A stretch of 64,000 bases of DNA from Pseudomonadota bacterium (GTDB lineage: Bacteria; Pseudomonadota; Gammaproteobacteria; Pseudomonadales; Pseudohongiellaceae): positions 1 to 64,000 of the forward strand of contig JAQCKF010000019.1 in NCBI GenBank assembly GCA_027592275.1, given 5' to 3'. Shown piece by piece: positions 18,226 to 27,463 of this stretch. The notes under the pieces were generated by a model that made no database searches, had not been told where the DNA came from, and saw only the letters and a list, made by a program, of their open reading frames with translations. The position numbers were made by a program, and so were the translations under genes. Every line of letters begins with the position of its first letter. Position 1 is the stretch's first letter.

Positions 18226-18486
18226 ATGGTCACGATTCGATTGTCACGTGGTGGTGCTAAGAAACGGCCTTTTTATTACATCACAGTAAGTGACAGCCGC
18301 AGTGCGCGTGATGGGCGTTTTATTGAGCGAATTGGCTTCTTTAACCCCCGTGCAAAAGGTCAGGAAGAGCGTTTGCGTCTTGATAGCGATCGCATGTCTT
18401 ACTGGACTGGGCAAGGTGCACAGATTAGCCCTCGCGTATTAACACTAGCTAAGGCTGCGGTAGAGACTTCTACTACAGAGGCGTGA
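18226..18486 (+). CDS. rpsP: 30S ribosomal protein bS16
   Basis: An 86-residue ribosomal protein beginning [19 protein letters not shown], with [18 protein letters not shown], both diagnostic of bS16. It assembles early into the 30S body. ACAGGAA lies just upstream of ATG 18226. It opens the rpsP-rimM-trmD-rplS operon. The preceding 251-nt gap (17975-18225) probably holds the operon promoter and leader; I see an imperfect ATGTAA...TTACAT hairpin near 17995-18021 but no clear terminator for ffh. Confidence 0.98.
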   Translation: MVTIRLSRGGAKKRPFYYITVSDSRSARDGRFIERIGFFNPRAKGQEERLRLDSDRMSYWTGQGAQISPRVLTLAKAAVETSTTEA

Positions 18487-18507
18487 TTTTGATATCGCGT
18501 TGTCTGG

Positions 18508-19053
18508 GTGGTAAGTAAACCCGAAGCAAATAGTGAGACGGTGATACTCGGAGAAATTGGTCGAGTGCATGGCCTAAAGGGTTGGCTGAAGCTAATTTCC
18601 TTTACCTCACCGATTGAAAATATTCTCGACTACTCGCGCTTTACTGCACAAGTTGGGGGACGGTCTCAGGAGTTAGAGCTCGACGAGCACAGCCGTGCGA
18701 ACAAAGCTCTGTTGGTCCATTTCAAGGGTTACGATGACCCTGAAACGGCAAGACTATTGACCGGCACAGTATTAAAGATAGCGAATGAGAAATTGCCTCA
18801 GTTAGAGCATGGCGAATTCTATTGGCATCAGCTACAAGACCTCAGGGTGGTCAACCAGCACGAACAAATATTTGGCCGGGTTAGCCACTTGTTAGAGACA
18901 GGCGCCAACGATGTGTTGGTAGTCAAAGCAGATAGCGAAAGCATCGATGATCGGGAAAGGCTTATTCCCTATTTGGTAGATTCGGTGGTAATCGAGATAG
19001 ATCTGGAAAATCAGATTATCCGAGTAGATTGGGAAGCAGACTATCTGGATTGA
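18508..19053 (+). CDS. rimM: 16S rRNA processing / 30S maturation protein RimM
   Basis: A 181-residue two-domain assembly factor. The N-terminal barrel starts VILGEIGRVHGLKGWLKLISFT, the standard RimM signature. The C-terminal PRC-barrel has HGEFYWHQLQDLRVVNQ and ends with LIPYLVDSVVIEIDLENQIIRVDWEADYLD. It binds bS19-containing 30S heads. The start is GTG 18508, 21 nt after rpsP. Operon position agrees with the call. Confidence 0.97.
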   Translation: MVSKPEANSETVILGEIGRVHGLKGWLKLISFTSPIENILDYSRFTAQVGGRSQELELDEHSRANKALLVHFKGYDDPETARLLTGTVLKIANEKLPQLEHGEFYWHQLQDLRVVNQHEQIFGRVSHLLETGANDVLVVKADSESIDDRERLIPYLVDSVVIEIDLENQIIRVDWEADYLD

Positions 19054-19119
19054 GCTCTCTTTATTGATTAAAAAGCGCTCATCAGAAGTGACAGAAGTTG
19101 TAAGCGAGAGGCGTAAGCG

Positions 19120-19887
19120 ATGCAGCTTGGAATAGTCACCCTGTTTCCAGAAATGTTTACTGCAGTGACGGAACACGGCATCAGTGGTAGGGCGGTTCGC
19201 TCGGGTCTAATGAACCTAGAGTTTTTTAATCCGCGCGACTATACGACTGATAAGCATCGCATTGTGGACGATAAGCCATTTGGTGGCGGTCCCGGAATGC
19301 TAATGAAGACCGAACCGCTAATGGCATCGATAGCCGCGGCGAGGCAGGCAGTAAGCAAGAAACAAACGATTGGTGAGAAGGCTAGAGTCATTTACTTGTC
19401 ACCGCAGGGTCAGACCCTGAAGCAAGATTCGATTATCGATCTTGCCAAGCGAGAAAGCATGGTGCTGTTATGCGGTCGCTATCAAGGCATAGACAATCGT
19501 GTGCTTGAGAACGAGATAGATGAAGAATGGTCGCTGGGTGATTTTGTAATCAGCGGCGGCGAGTTGGCAGCGATGACACTGATCGATGCCATGACGAGAT
19601 TTCAGCCTGGGGCGTTAGGTGATGAAGGCTCGGCGTTAGAAGACAGTTTTAGCAATGGCTTGTTGCATAGCCCTGAGTACACCAGACCGCAGAGTATAGC
19701 GGGATCAGATGTGCCAGAAGTGTTGCTCAGCGGGGACCATGAAGCGATACGCAAGTGGCGGCTGAAACAGAGCTTGGGTGCGACCTGGTTGAAGAGACCA
19801 GACTTGCTGCAAGCGATGTCGCTGGAGATTGAGCAAGAAGAATTATTAGAGCAGTTCAAGCAAGACTACGGGCGTGATAAAGCGTAG
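19120..19887 (+). CDS. trmD: tRNA (guanine37-N1)-methyltransferase TrmD
   Basis: SPOUT-fold methyltransferase that makes m1G37 in tRNAs and prevents frameshifting. Characteristic segments are [33 protein letters not shown], the trefoil-knot [13 protein letters not shown] and [14 protein letters not shown], then the C-terminal SPEYTRPQ. Length (255 aa) is standard. GAGAGG precedes ATG 19120. It is in the rpsP operon. Confidence 0.98.
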   Translation: MQLGIVTLFPEMFTAVTEHGISGRAVRSGLMNLEFFNPRDYTTDKHRIVDDKPFGGGPGMLMKTEPLMASIAAARQAVSKKQTIGEKARVIYLSPQGQTLKQDSIIDLAKRESMVLLCGRYQGIDNRVLENEIDEEWSLGDFVISGGELAAMTLIDAMTRFQPGALGDEGSALEDSFSNGLLHSPEYTRPQSIAGSDVPEVLLSGDHEAIRKWRLKQSLGATWLKRPDLLQAMSLEIEQEELLEQFKQDYGRDKA

Positions 19888-20016
19888 TAGCCTGAATTGT
19901 TAGTTCGACAAATAGTCGATAAATATTTGATAAGTAGTTAGATAACAGATTTTTGAATTTTCGATTTACTAAGAATTGGCAAATGCCAATCGCTATAAGG
20001 GTTCAGGAGCAAGACG

Positions 20017-20382
20017 ATGAGCAAGAGTACAATCATCCAGCAGATAGAAAAAGAGCAGATGAGCAAGGAACTTCCAGATTTTGGTCCTGGCGACACTGTT
20101 GTCGTTCAGGTAAAAATTCAGGAAGGCGATAGAGAGCGTCTGCAGGCATTCGAAGGTGTTGTTATTGCACGTCGTAACCGTGGCGTAAACTCATCCTTCA
20201 CGGTCAGAAAAATTTCTCACGGTGTAGGTGTTGAGCGCGTATTTCAGATTTATAGCACCGTTGTTGATAGCGTTGCGGTGAAGCGTCGCGGCGCTGTTCG
20301 CCAGGCTAAGCTGTACTATTTGCGCGAACTGACTGGTCGAGCTGCAAGAATTACAGAAAAGTTGGAAAAGAAGTCGAGATAA
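20017..20382 (+). CDS. rplS: 50S ribosomal protein bL19
   Basis: A 121-residue protein with the bL19 signatures [46 protein letters not shown] and [13 protein letters not shown]. It sits at the 30S-50S interface. AGGAG lies 8-12 nt upstream of ATG 20017. It closes the rpsP-rimM-trmD-rplS operon and is followed by a clear terminator at 20450-20484. Confidence 0.98.
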   Translation: MSKSTIIQQIEKEQMSKELPDFGPGDTVVVQVKIQEGDRERLQAFEGVVIARRNRGVNSSFTVRKISHGVGVERVFQIYSTVVDSVAVKRRGAVRQAKLYYLRELTGRAARITEKLEKKSR

Positions 20383-20449
20383 CCAGACTCGGCTTGCCGC
20401 CTCGGGATACCACCGGTGCGCTGCATTCCAGCCAATCTAGGCATATCGA

Positions 20450-20484
20450 ATGGGAAGTCTGTCCGCAGTCTTCCCATTTTTATT
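20450..20484 (+). terminator. Rho-independent terminator after rplS
   Basis: ATGGGAAG (20450-20457) pairs with CTTCCCAT (20470-20477) across a 12-nt loop, and the stem runs straight into TTTTTATT. Position 68 nt after the rplS stop fits the end of the ribosomal operon. Confidence 0.85.
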
Positions 20485-20545
20485 GCTGCCGATAGACTCG
20501 ATATGTATATGGGATAGGGATATGGGCCTAGATCGTTCTAACCAA

Positions 20546-20719
20546 GGGGTGTTTGCGAGGAACAGGGGGCTGAAGCCGGCGCGGCTGCGGGGAATTAAAT
20601 TGGCCGTGTTCTGGAGAATTAATTTAGGCGTGTTCTGTTCTACGCGAGGGTATTTGCCAAGAACAGGGGATTTAACACGGCGCGGCTGAGGGGGATTGAT
20701 TTGACTGTGTTCTGTTCTG
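20546..20719 (+). repeat. Pair of degenerate ~70-bp direct repeats
   Basis: The gap between rplS and dsbC (20383-20828) carries two related units, about 20546-20613 and 20646-20719. Both have GGGT(G/A)TTTGC, GAACAGGGG, CGGCGCGGCTG, then an AT-rich ATT(A/G)A segment and GTGTTCTG. Each unit therefore begins with GAACAG and ends with its inverse CTGTTC or near it. A frame is open through the region, but its composition is repeat-driven. A weaker match to the first 22 nt lies at 58625-58646. Confidence 0.6.
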
Positions 20720-20828
20720 TTTGAGCAGTCGATTCGTAAATGCTATAAGATAGTCGATACAGTACTTAGCCTCGCTACGCGTCACTACCATTGCGGTCCT
20801 TAAGCAGAGGCACAAAAGGAGACAAGCC

Positions 20829-21581
20829 ATGAGAATAACTATTCAGCCTATGTTGGCAATGTTGGGACTAGCTTTGACGCTAGTTGCTGTCACTGCATCT
20901 CAGGCACAGAATCGCGATCAATCACTGCGCGGCAAGCTCGAGCTGGCTATAGAAGTGGCATCCCAGGGCCAGTTGAAAATTATCAGCCTGAAACCTACGC
21001 CGCTATCTACTATTTTTGAAGTCGAACTGAATACTGGCGAAGTTCTTTACAGCGATATTTCCGGTGACTATCTCTTCGCAGGCGATATGTATCGGGCCGG
21101 CGACGCGGGTCTCGTGAACATCTCCACAAAAGCGAAGCAGGCGCGTAGCTTGACCAAAATCGCTGCCATTCCAGTCGAGGAAATGATTATCTTCACGCCC
21201 GAGGTGGTCAAGGCGACCATAACAGTATTCACCGACGTAGACTGCACTTATTGCCGGAAGCTGCACAGCGAGCTAGATCAGCTAATGGCGAAGGGCATTG
21301 AGGTACGTTACCTGGCCTACCCTCGAGGTGGCCTCGAGGCAGCCTCCTACGACAAGATGCTCTCCGTATGGTGCTCGGATGATCGTAAGAAATCGCTGAC
21401 TCAGGCGAAGAATGGTCAGAATTTACCTGCAGGAGACTGTGATTCACCTGTTCTGGCGCACCATGCGCTGGGTAATGAGCTAGGTATTTCCGGCACGCCC
21501 GCACTGATATTCCCCGATGGCACGGTCATTCCTGGCTATATGGATGCTGATCGCCTAGCGACAATGCTTAAGATAAACTAG
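20829..21581 (+). CDS. dsbC: Thiol:disulfide isomerase DsbC
   Basis: Periplasmic disulfide isomerase of 250 residues. A signal peptide ends near SQA-QNRD (about residue 26). The N-terminal dimerisation domain (LSTIFEVELNTGEVLYSDISGDYLFAGDMY) precedes a thioredoxin fold with active site CTYC (Cys139, Cys142) in TDVDCTYC and the cis-proline in ISGTPALIFPDG. Two further cysteines (WCSDD, GDCDSP) form the structural disulfide. AAGGAG precedes ATG 20829. The following genes hom, thrC and recJ are the usual pseudomonad neighbours. Confidence 0.96.
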   Translation: MRITIQPMLAMLGLALTLVAVTASQAQNRDQSLRGKLELAIEVASQGQLKIISLKPTPLSTIFEVELNTGEVLYSDISGDYLFAGDMYRAGDAGLVNISTKAKQARSLTKIAAIPVEEMIIFTPEVVKATITVFTDVDCTYCRKLHSELDQLMAKGIEVRYLAYPRGGLEAASYDKMLSVWCSDDRKKSLTQAKNGQNLPAGDCDSPVLAHHALGNELGISGTPALIFPDGTVIPGYMDADRLATMLKIN

Positions 21582-21736
21582 TAAGTCTCTTATTCTAGGA
21601 GCCTTGGCTTCCCGCCGGGCTCCAGTCCTAACAACCTCGCTCTTCGCTACAGATATCTTGCTGCGCAGCACTGCTGGGTTTCTTGCATGTTTCCAGTATA
21701 ATTTGGCGCTTAGTTTGAATAAGCCCGGGGCCTTTT

Positions 21737-23053
21737 GTGAATTCTGAATCAGTCAAATCTATCAAAGTAGGCATCTGCGGTTTCGGTACCGTGGGTGGAG
21801 GTAGTTATAATTTATTGCAGGCCAACGGCGAGGAAATAACTCGCCGCGTCGGCTGTGTAATCGATGTTGTAAGAATCGCGTCTCGTAGCATCAGCAGTGG
21901 AGACGTCAATTCGGCAGTCAATATCAGCAATGACCCATTCGATGTCGTCAACGATCCCGAGGTGGACATAGTTATCGAAACTATCGGTGGGTTCGATCCT
22001 GCATTCGAAGTGGTTCGTCAGGCGTTGGCCAATGGAAAACACGTAGTGACGGCTAACAAGGCGCTTATCGCGGAGCGCGGCAATGAGCTCTTCGCAGTTG
22101 CGCAGCAAAATGCCGTGATCCTGGCTTATGAGAGTAGTGTGGCGGGTGGTATCCCAATCATTAAGGCTTTGCGAGAAGGTCTATCTGCAAATAAGATCGA
22201 CTGGCTGGCAGGCATCATCAACGGCACGGGTAACTTCATCCTGACGGAGATGGCCAAGAACCAGCGCCAGTTCGCCGATGTGCTCAGCGAAGCGCAGCAG
22301 CTCGGCTATGCGGAAGCCGATCCGACATTCGATGTCGAGGGCATTGATGCAGCCCACAAGCTAACTATCATGGCATCGATCGCATTCGGCATGCCTCTTC
22401 AGTTTGATAAGACCTATACCGAAGGCATTAGCCGTATCACACCCCAAGACATTGGTTTCGCGAAGCAGCTGGGTTATCGAGTCAAGCTCTTGGGAATCGC
22501 GCGCCGCACAGGCAACGGTGTTGAGATGCGTGTACACCCGACATTGATTCCACGAAAGCGATTACTCGCCAGCGTAGATGGCGTGGGTAATGCCGTACTC
22601 GTACATGGCAATGCCGTAGGTTCTACACTTTATAACGGCCCAGGTGCTGGCGCGGATGCTACGGCGTCTTCAGTCATCGCCGACGTAATTGATATCGCTA
22701 GGCAGAAGCTCGCAGGATTGAGCAAGCCGCTGTTGCCTGCACTGGGCTACCTCTCGATGCACGACGATCTAGAAGTGGTGTCTATAGAAGAAATTGAAAC
22801 GGAGTATTATCTGCGCATCCCGGTAAATAATGTGGTGGGCGTATTGGCGAAGATATCCAGTATTCTACAAAGCTTCGATATAAGCATAGAAGCGGTTATT
22901 CAGAAAGAGCTCGATAGCAAGACAGTGCCAATTGTCATTCTTACTCACAAGGCACTAGAGAAGAAATTGAATATGGCTATCGCGGCGATCGAAGCGCTTG
23001 ATGATGTGAGTGGCGAACTCATGCGCATCCGCGTCGAGACATTTGAGGGATAG
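21737..23053 (+). CDS. hom: Homoserine dehydrogenase
   Basis: A 438-residue monofunctional enzyme that reduces aspartate semialdehyde to homoserine. The NAD(P)-binding N-terminus has GICGFGTVGGGSYNLL. The catalytic and substrate region includes VVTANKALIAERG, YESSVAGGIPIIKALREGL, GIINGTGNFILTEM and DVEGIDAAHKLTIMA. The C-terminal ACT domain (YYLRIPVNNVVGVLAKISSIL) implies threonine feedback. No aspartate kinase is fused; lysC is separate at 40 kb. The start is GTG 21737. thrC follows at 80 nt. Confidence 0.97.
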   Translation: MNSESVKSIKVGICGFGTVGGGSYNLLQANGEEITRRVGCVIDVVRIASRSISSGDVNSAVNISNDPFDVVNDPEVDIVIETIGGFDPAFEVVRQALANGKHVVTANKALIAERGNELFAVAQQNAVILAYESSVAGGIPIIKALREGLSANKIDWLAGIINGTGNFILTEMAKNQRQFADVLSEAQQLGYAEADPTFDVEGIDAAHKLTIMASIAFGMPLQFDKTYTEGISRITPQDIGFAKQLGYRVKLLGIARRTGNGVEMRVHPTLIPRKRLLASVDGVGNAVLVHGNAVGSTLYNGPGAGADATASSVIADVIDIARQKLAGLSKPLLPALGYLSMHDDLEVVSIEEIETEYYLRIPVNNVVGVLAKISSILQSFDISIEAVIQKELDSKTVPIVILTHKALEKKLNMAIAAIEALDDVSGELMRIRVETFEG

Positions 23054-23132
23054 CGTAGTAGTTAACTCCACTGAATACTGGCGTTAGTAGATTGTAGAGC
23101 GTAAGAAAAAAGAATAGAGAAGGGACAGCGAA

Positions 23133-24527
23133 TTGAAATATATAAGCACTAGAGGCGGTGGCACCCCGCAGACATTCGAACAGGTTCTTCTAACTGGCCT
23201 CGCTCCAGATGGGGGCTTATATGTGCCTGCCGAGCTGCCTCACTTCTCCATCGAGGAAATAGCGTCATGGAAAAGCCTTAGCTATCCAGAGCTCGCGTTA
23301 AAAATCGTATCTCAGTTTATCGGCGACGAAATACCTGCAGATGCTCTACGTAAAATTGTCATTGATAGCTATGCGCAGTTTGATCACCCCGAAGTGGCGC
23401 CGCTCACTGAGCTTGCAGAGAACGATTTCATGCTGGAGTTGTATCATGGTCCTACCCTGGCATTTAAAGACTTCGCCTTGCAGGTGCTCGGCCGCTTACT
23501 CGACTATGTGTTAGTTAAGAACGATCAGCGTGTGGTTATCCTTGGGGCGACGTCGGGAGATACAGGTTCGGCAGCCTTAGAAGGCTGTAGGCACTCCAAA
23601 CAAGTCGACATCTTCATTCTGCATCCACATCAGCGAGTATCCGAAGTGCAGCGCAGGCAGATGACCACGGTCGTTGGCGATAACGTGTTTAACTTGGCAG
23701 TTGAAGGAAATTTCGATGACTGTCAGAGCATCGTCAAAGCCGCGTTCGCCGATCAGTCCTTTCTCCCTGACGAGAGTCAACTCGTCGCCGTGAATTCCAT
23801 AAACTGGGCGCGGATAATGATGCAGATCGTCTACTATTTTTCAGCGGCACTTAAGGTAGGAGGGCCGAAGCAGGCTGTTTCTTTCTCGGTTCCAACGGGA
23901 AATTTCGGTGACATCTATGCGGGTTATCTCGCCAAGAGCATCGGGCTACCCATCAAGCAGTTAGTTGTAGCGACAAACAGCAACGATATCCTGCATCGCT
24001 TCATCAATGACAATGAATATTCCACTACAGATTTGAATCATACTTTGTCTCCGAGCATGGATATTCTCGTTTCAAGTAACTTCGAGCGCTATCTGTTTGA
24101 TCTATTCGATAGAGATGCAGAGTTACTCAAAGAGTTTATGTCGAAACTTAATTTCGAGTCGCAGCAGGTGTCGGATGAGAAGTGGAAGCAGATGCGCGAA
24201 TGCTTCTCTAGCGCCAGAGTCGATGATGCGCTCACCTGTGAAACTATAGCGAAAGTATTCAAAGATACTGGCAAGCTCGTAGACCCTCACACGGCCGTTG
24301 GAATACGCGCAGCCAGAGAGTGTAATGCCGATCCATCCACGCCGATGATCACTCTATCGACTGCACACCCCGGTAAGTTCAGCAATGCTATCAACGAAGC
24401 TGGACTGGATACGCCCCAGTTGCCTGCTCACCTAACAGGCTTGTTTGAGAAGGAAGAGCATTACAGTGTCCTGCCAAACGATTTGGCGGCGGTGACAGAA
24501 TTCGTAAAAAAACACTCACATAACTAG
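23133..24527 (+). CDS. thrC: Threonine synthase
   Basis: A 464-residue PLP enzyme converting O-phosphohomoserine to threonine. MKYISTRGG and LAPDGGLYVPAELP are typical of the longer threonine synthase class. PLP is bound by Lys112 in TLAFKDFALQ; LGATSGDTGSAALEG binds the phosphate, and SVPTGNFGDIYAGY follows. The start is TTG 23133 with AGAAGGGA upstream; no ATG would keep the conserved N-terminus. It forms a pathway pair with hom. The repeat copy B begins 107 nt after its stop. Confidence 0.97.
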   Translation: MKYISTRGGGTPQTFEQVLLTGLAPDGGLYVPAELPHFSIEEIASWKSLSYPELALKIVSQFIGDEIPADALRKIVIDSYAQFDHPEVAPLTELAENDFMLELYHGPTLAFKDFALQVLGRLLDYVLVKNDQRVVILGATSGDTGSAALEGCRHSKQVDIFILHPHQRVSEVQRRQMTTVVGDNVFNLAVEGNFDDCQSIVKAAFADQSFLPDESQLVAVNSINWARIMMQIVYYFSAALKVGGPKQAVSFSVPTGNFGDIYAGYLAKSIGLPIKQLVVATNSNDILHRFINDNEYSTTDLNHTLSPSMDILVSSNFERYLFDLFDRDAELLKEFMSKLNFESQQVSDEKWKQMRECFSSARVDDALTCETIAKVFKDTGKLVDPHTAVGIRAARECNADPSTPMITLSTAHPGKFSNAINEAGLDTPQLPAHLTGLFEKEEHYSVLPNDLAAVTEFVKKHSHN

Positions 24528-24633
24528 TCGGTCCTGAAAAATGTATCTCGATATGGATGTCAGTCACCTAGCTTTATATGTAGCCAAAATTCCGGCCAGA
24601 AAACTGCAGTATCAGGCATTTTTCAGGTCGACT

Positions 24634-24777
24634 GGGTTGCACAGGGATGTGCAACCATTGCCCGTTAAGGGCAATGCGAGTGCACCAAAAGCAAGTGAAA
24701 TGACACTTTCACGCCAGTTTTTGGCGCACGATATGCAGAGAAAGTCAGGGATGACTTTTTCTGCATCGAATAAGTAG
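24634..24777 (+). repeat. Dispersed multi-hairpin repeat, copy B
   Basis: Second copy of the element at 16338-16541, lying between thrC and recJ and ending 7 nt before the recJ ATG. Four stems are visible in order: GGTTGCACA-ggga-TGTGCAACC (24635-24656), ATTGCCC-gttaa-GGGCAAT (24657-24675), CCAAAA...TTTTGG (24685-24724, with GTGAAA/TTTCAC inside) and ATGCAGA...TCTGCAT (24733-24766). The last stem differs from copy A at positions that change in pairs, which preserves pairing. The function is unknown; both copies share orientation and sit just upstream of a plus-strand gene. Confidence 0.8.
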
Positions 24778-24784
24778 GGCTGAA

Positions 24785-26524
24785 ATGTCACGACTCGTTA
24801 AACGTAGAGCGGCAAACACGGCACTAAACCTTCCCGATTCTATGCACCCGCTTCTGCGGCGTGTTTACAGTCAACGCAATATCAAAGATGTCGAAGAACT
24901 CGAGCTCGGTTTAGAGAAGCTCATCCCTCCCGAACAGTTTAAAGGCATCAATGAGGCTGTTCAGTTGTTGATCGATGCATTGCAGCAGCAGCATCGCGTG
25001 CTTATTGTTGCCGATTTCGACGCGGACGGGGCGACGAGTTGCGTTCTAGCGCTAAAGGCCCTCCGGCAATTTGGTTTTCAGCACACAGACTACATCGTTC
25101 CCAACCGATTCGACTATGGCTACGGCCTAACACCCGAGATAGTCGAGTTGGCAAAGACGCGTAACCCCGATCTCATCATCACTGTCGACAATGGTATCTC
25201 CAGCATAGAGGGGGTCGCGGCTGCGAAATCCGCGGGGATAAAGACACTCATCACCGACCACCATTTACCGGGTGCTACAGCGCCAGATGCAGATGCCATA
25301 GTTAATCCTAATCAACATGGCTGCAATTTCCCCAGCAAGAGCATCGCCGGTGTGGGCGTTATTTTCTACGTGATGTTGGCACTGCGGTCGAAGCTGCGGG
25401 AAGCGAAATGGTTCGAAGAAAATAATATTGCACAACCCAAACTAGCGGACCTGCTAGACCTCCTTGCTTTGGGTACTGTAGCGGATGTAGTCGCATTGGA
25501 TCGCAACAACCGTATATTAGTAAGCGAAGGCTTAAGAAGAATTCGTGCAGGACGCACTCGCCCGGGCATTACTAGTCTTTTAGAAATTGCGGGTCGCAGT
25601 AGCGCTAGACTTACCGCCTCCGATCTGGGCTTCAGTGTCGGTCCTAGATTAAACGCGGCGGGAAGATTGGATGACATGTCCACGGGCATCGAATGTCTGC
25701 TGACAGATCATGCAGGCATAGCGTATAAGCTTGCTTTGCAACTCGACGCAATGAACAAAGACCGCAAGCAGATAGAAGGCGATATGCGCGAGCAGGCCTT
25801 CAAATTTCTGCAGGAATTTTCATTAGAGGAGAGTGACCTTCCTGCGGCGCTGTGTATTTATGACGGAAGATGGCATCAGGGGGTTGTGGGTATTCTCGCA
25901 TCGCGTGTAAAGGAGAAGTTCAATAGACCCGTTATTGCTTTCGCCGACGCGAACGATTCAGGTAACGAGATAAAAGGCTCCGCAAGATCTATCAAGGGAT
26001 TCCATATTCGCGATGCATTGGATGCTGTGGCTAGCAGCAACCCTGGCATGATCAGCAAGTTTGGCGGTCACGCGATGGCGGCGGGCCTCAGTCTGGAGAA
26101 GGACAAGCTGCAAGAATTCACCGAGGCATTCCAGAAACAAGCCGCTCTTCTGTTAAACGAAGAGTTACTACAGGCACAGATATTGAGTGACGGAGAAATC
26201 GAACAGAGTGACTTCTCTATGGAGACTGCAGCCGCGCTGATAAAAGCAGGTCCCTGGGGGCAGGAATTCCCCGAGCCTGTCTTTGATGGTAAGTTCAAGG
26301 TAATCCAGCAGCGCAGAGTAGGGGAGAATCACTTAAAGCTAGTGCTAGCGCCCGAACTTGCGCCGCAGCAGACCATAGACGCGATCGCCTTCAATATAGA
26401 CAAGCAAGACTGGCCGGCTCCTGAGATGACTGATATCGAGATCGCCTACAGACTCGATATCAACGAATTCAGAGGGAATCAAACGCTGCAGCTTATGGTG
26501 GAACATATAATCGCCTGGCAATAG
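24785..26524 (+). CDS. recJ: Single-stranded-DNA-specific 5'-3' exonuclease RecJ
   Basis: A 579-residue DHH-superfamily nuclease for recombination and mismatch repair. Metal motifs are IVADFDADGATS, TVDNGISSIEG, ITDHHLPG and the GVGVIFYVMLALRS stretch. The DHHA1 domain carries KGSARSIKGFHIRDAL and KFGGHAMAAGLSL, and the C-terminal OB fold follows. Length is typical. It starts 7 nt after repeat copy B, so its ribosome site is at or inside the end of the element (TAGGGCTGAA). Confidence 0.97.
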   Translation: MSRLVKRRAANTALNLPDSMHPLLRRVYSQRNIKDVEELELGLEKLIPPEQFKGINEAVQLLIDALQQQHRVLIVADFDADGATSCVLALKALRQFGFQHTDYIVPNRFDYGYGLTPEIVELAKTRNPDLIITVDNGISSIEGVAAAKSAGIKTLITDHHLPGATAPDADAIVNPNQHGCNFPSKSIAGVGVIFYVMLALRSKLREAKWFEENNIAQPKLADLLDLLALGTVADVVALDRNNRILVSEGLRRIRAGRTRPGITSLLEIAGRSSARLTASDLGFSVGPRLNAAGRLDDMSTGIECLLTDHAGIAYKLALQLDAMNKDRKQIEGDMREQAFKFLQEFSLEESDLPAALCIYDGRWHQGVVGILASRVKEKFNRPVIAFADANDSGNEIKGSARSIKGFHIRDALDAVASSNPGMISKFGGHAMAAGLSLEKDKLQEFTEAFQKQAALLLNEELLQAQILSDGEIEQSDFSMETAAALIKAGPWGQEFPEPVFDGKFKVIQQRRVGENHLKLVLAPELAPQQTIDAIAFNIDKQDWPAPEMTDIEIAYRLDINEFRGNQTLQLMVEHIIAWQ

Positions 26525-26578
26525 AATTTTCTAGTCAAAAAAAGATCAGTTACCTTCAGCCGTTCCATAGGAATTGTT

Positions 26579-26969
26579 ATGAAATCCTTATTAGTCACTT
26601 TTCTCTTCTTTTTAGTCCCCATAGCTTCTTCCGCGCAAGAGTCAGAATTCAAATTCCGCAATGATGACAGGCCCACATTCACAAAATCTGTAGATGTCGC
26701 CCAGCTGAAAGAATTACAAGCCAATGAAGGCGCTCTGGTGCTAGATGTTCGCCTAGAACCCAAATTTAATTCCAGGTTCAACCTACCGAAACCCCGAAGA
26801 CCTGCCTAATTGGATCAGCCAGATCGACAAGTCAAAAGAAGTGGTGGTGTGCTGCGTGGCAGGAAAATGGGTGAGCCAAAAAGTCGCCTATCTACTCGAT
26901 GAGGCGGGTATAACAGTACGCAGTCTCGAAGGCGGGTATAACGCTTGGAATGATTCTACAGAACACTAA
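26579..26969 (+). pseudogene. Secreted rhodanese-domain protein, frameshifted
   Basis: The frame from ATG 26579 encodes a signal peptide (MKSLLVTFLFFLVPIASSAQ) and the start of a rhodanese domain, through GALVLDVRLE. It then runs out of frame to a stop at 26807-26809. The rest of the domain continues in the +1 frame: PGSTYRNPEDLPNWI, then VVVCCVAGKWVSQKVAYLL with the active-site cysteine loop, and SLEGGYNAW, ending at TAA 26967-26969. The shift lies near 26755-26770 around CCCAAATTTAA. One inserted base explains it. Everything else is preserved, so decay is recent or the lesion is a sequence error. Confidence 0.82.
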
Positions 26970-27103
26970 ATCTGCAATGTTAACCCTATGACAAATGAAC
27001 GCTGGGAAGCTCAGAACCTGTCCAGCTTTTGAGTAAATCTGAACCTATATTCGAATACGCAATGGTTGACTGCAAGTTAAACGAATAAAGCAGGCGAGCT
27101 AAG

Positions 27104-27463
27104 ATGACCACACCGCAAGGCTGGCATACCCTAACTCCAAGGATTTTCGCAAAGGACACGGCGAATTTAGTCTCCTTTCAAAAGGATGTATTCGATGCGC
27201 AGGGTGATTACTTGTAATCGCAACCGACGCAGTTAAAGATCGCTGATTCGATAATCATGGTCAGCGACTTCGAGGCACGAGGGAGCTATGTTGCGCGTCT
27301 TTACGCTAATGTTGCTGACGTCGGCGAAGCTTACAGTCGTGCGGTTGCGGCCGGTGTGCAGGCGGTCGAAGAACCTCTCGATACTCCCTATGGCGATAGG
27401 CGGGCAGTGGTGAGGGATGGGTGGGGGAACATGTGGCAAATTGCTCAATTCAAGCCTGGCTAA
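27104..27463 (+). pseudogene. VOC/PhnB-like protein with one in-frame stop
   Basis: A single frame from ATG 27104 to 27463 covers a whole VOC protein: GWHTLTPRIFAKDTANLVSF at the start, IADSIIMVSD in the middle and EEPLDTPYGDRRAVVRDGWGNMWQIA at the end. It is broken only by TAA at 27215-27217 after GDYL. Intact relatives have a polar residue there (GDYxxxRPxxIxIGDS). The segment after the stop has an internal ATG at 27257 but would lack the first beta-alpha-beta module. I judge it a nonsense-mutated gene. It follows the broken rhodanese by 134 nt. Confidence 0.78.

Noticed and set aside
20450-20689. A 79-codon frame after rplS
   Set aside because: It spans the rplS terminator and the degenerate direct repeats, has no ribosome site, and reads as low-complexity repeat.
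24541-24777. A 78-codon frame between thrC and recJ
   Set aside because: More than half is repeat copy B, and copy A gives similar open frames on both strands. I list it as a repeat, not a gene.
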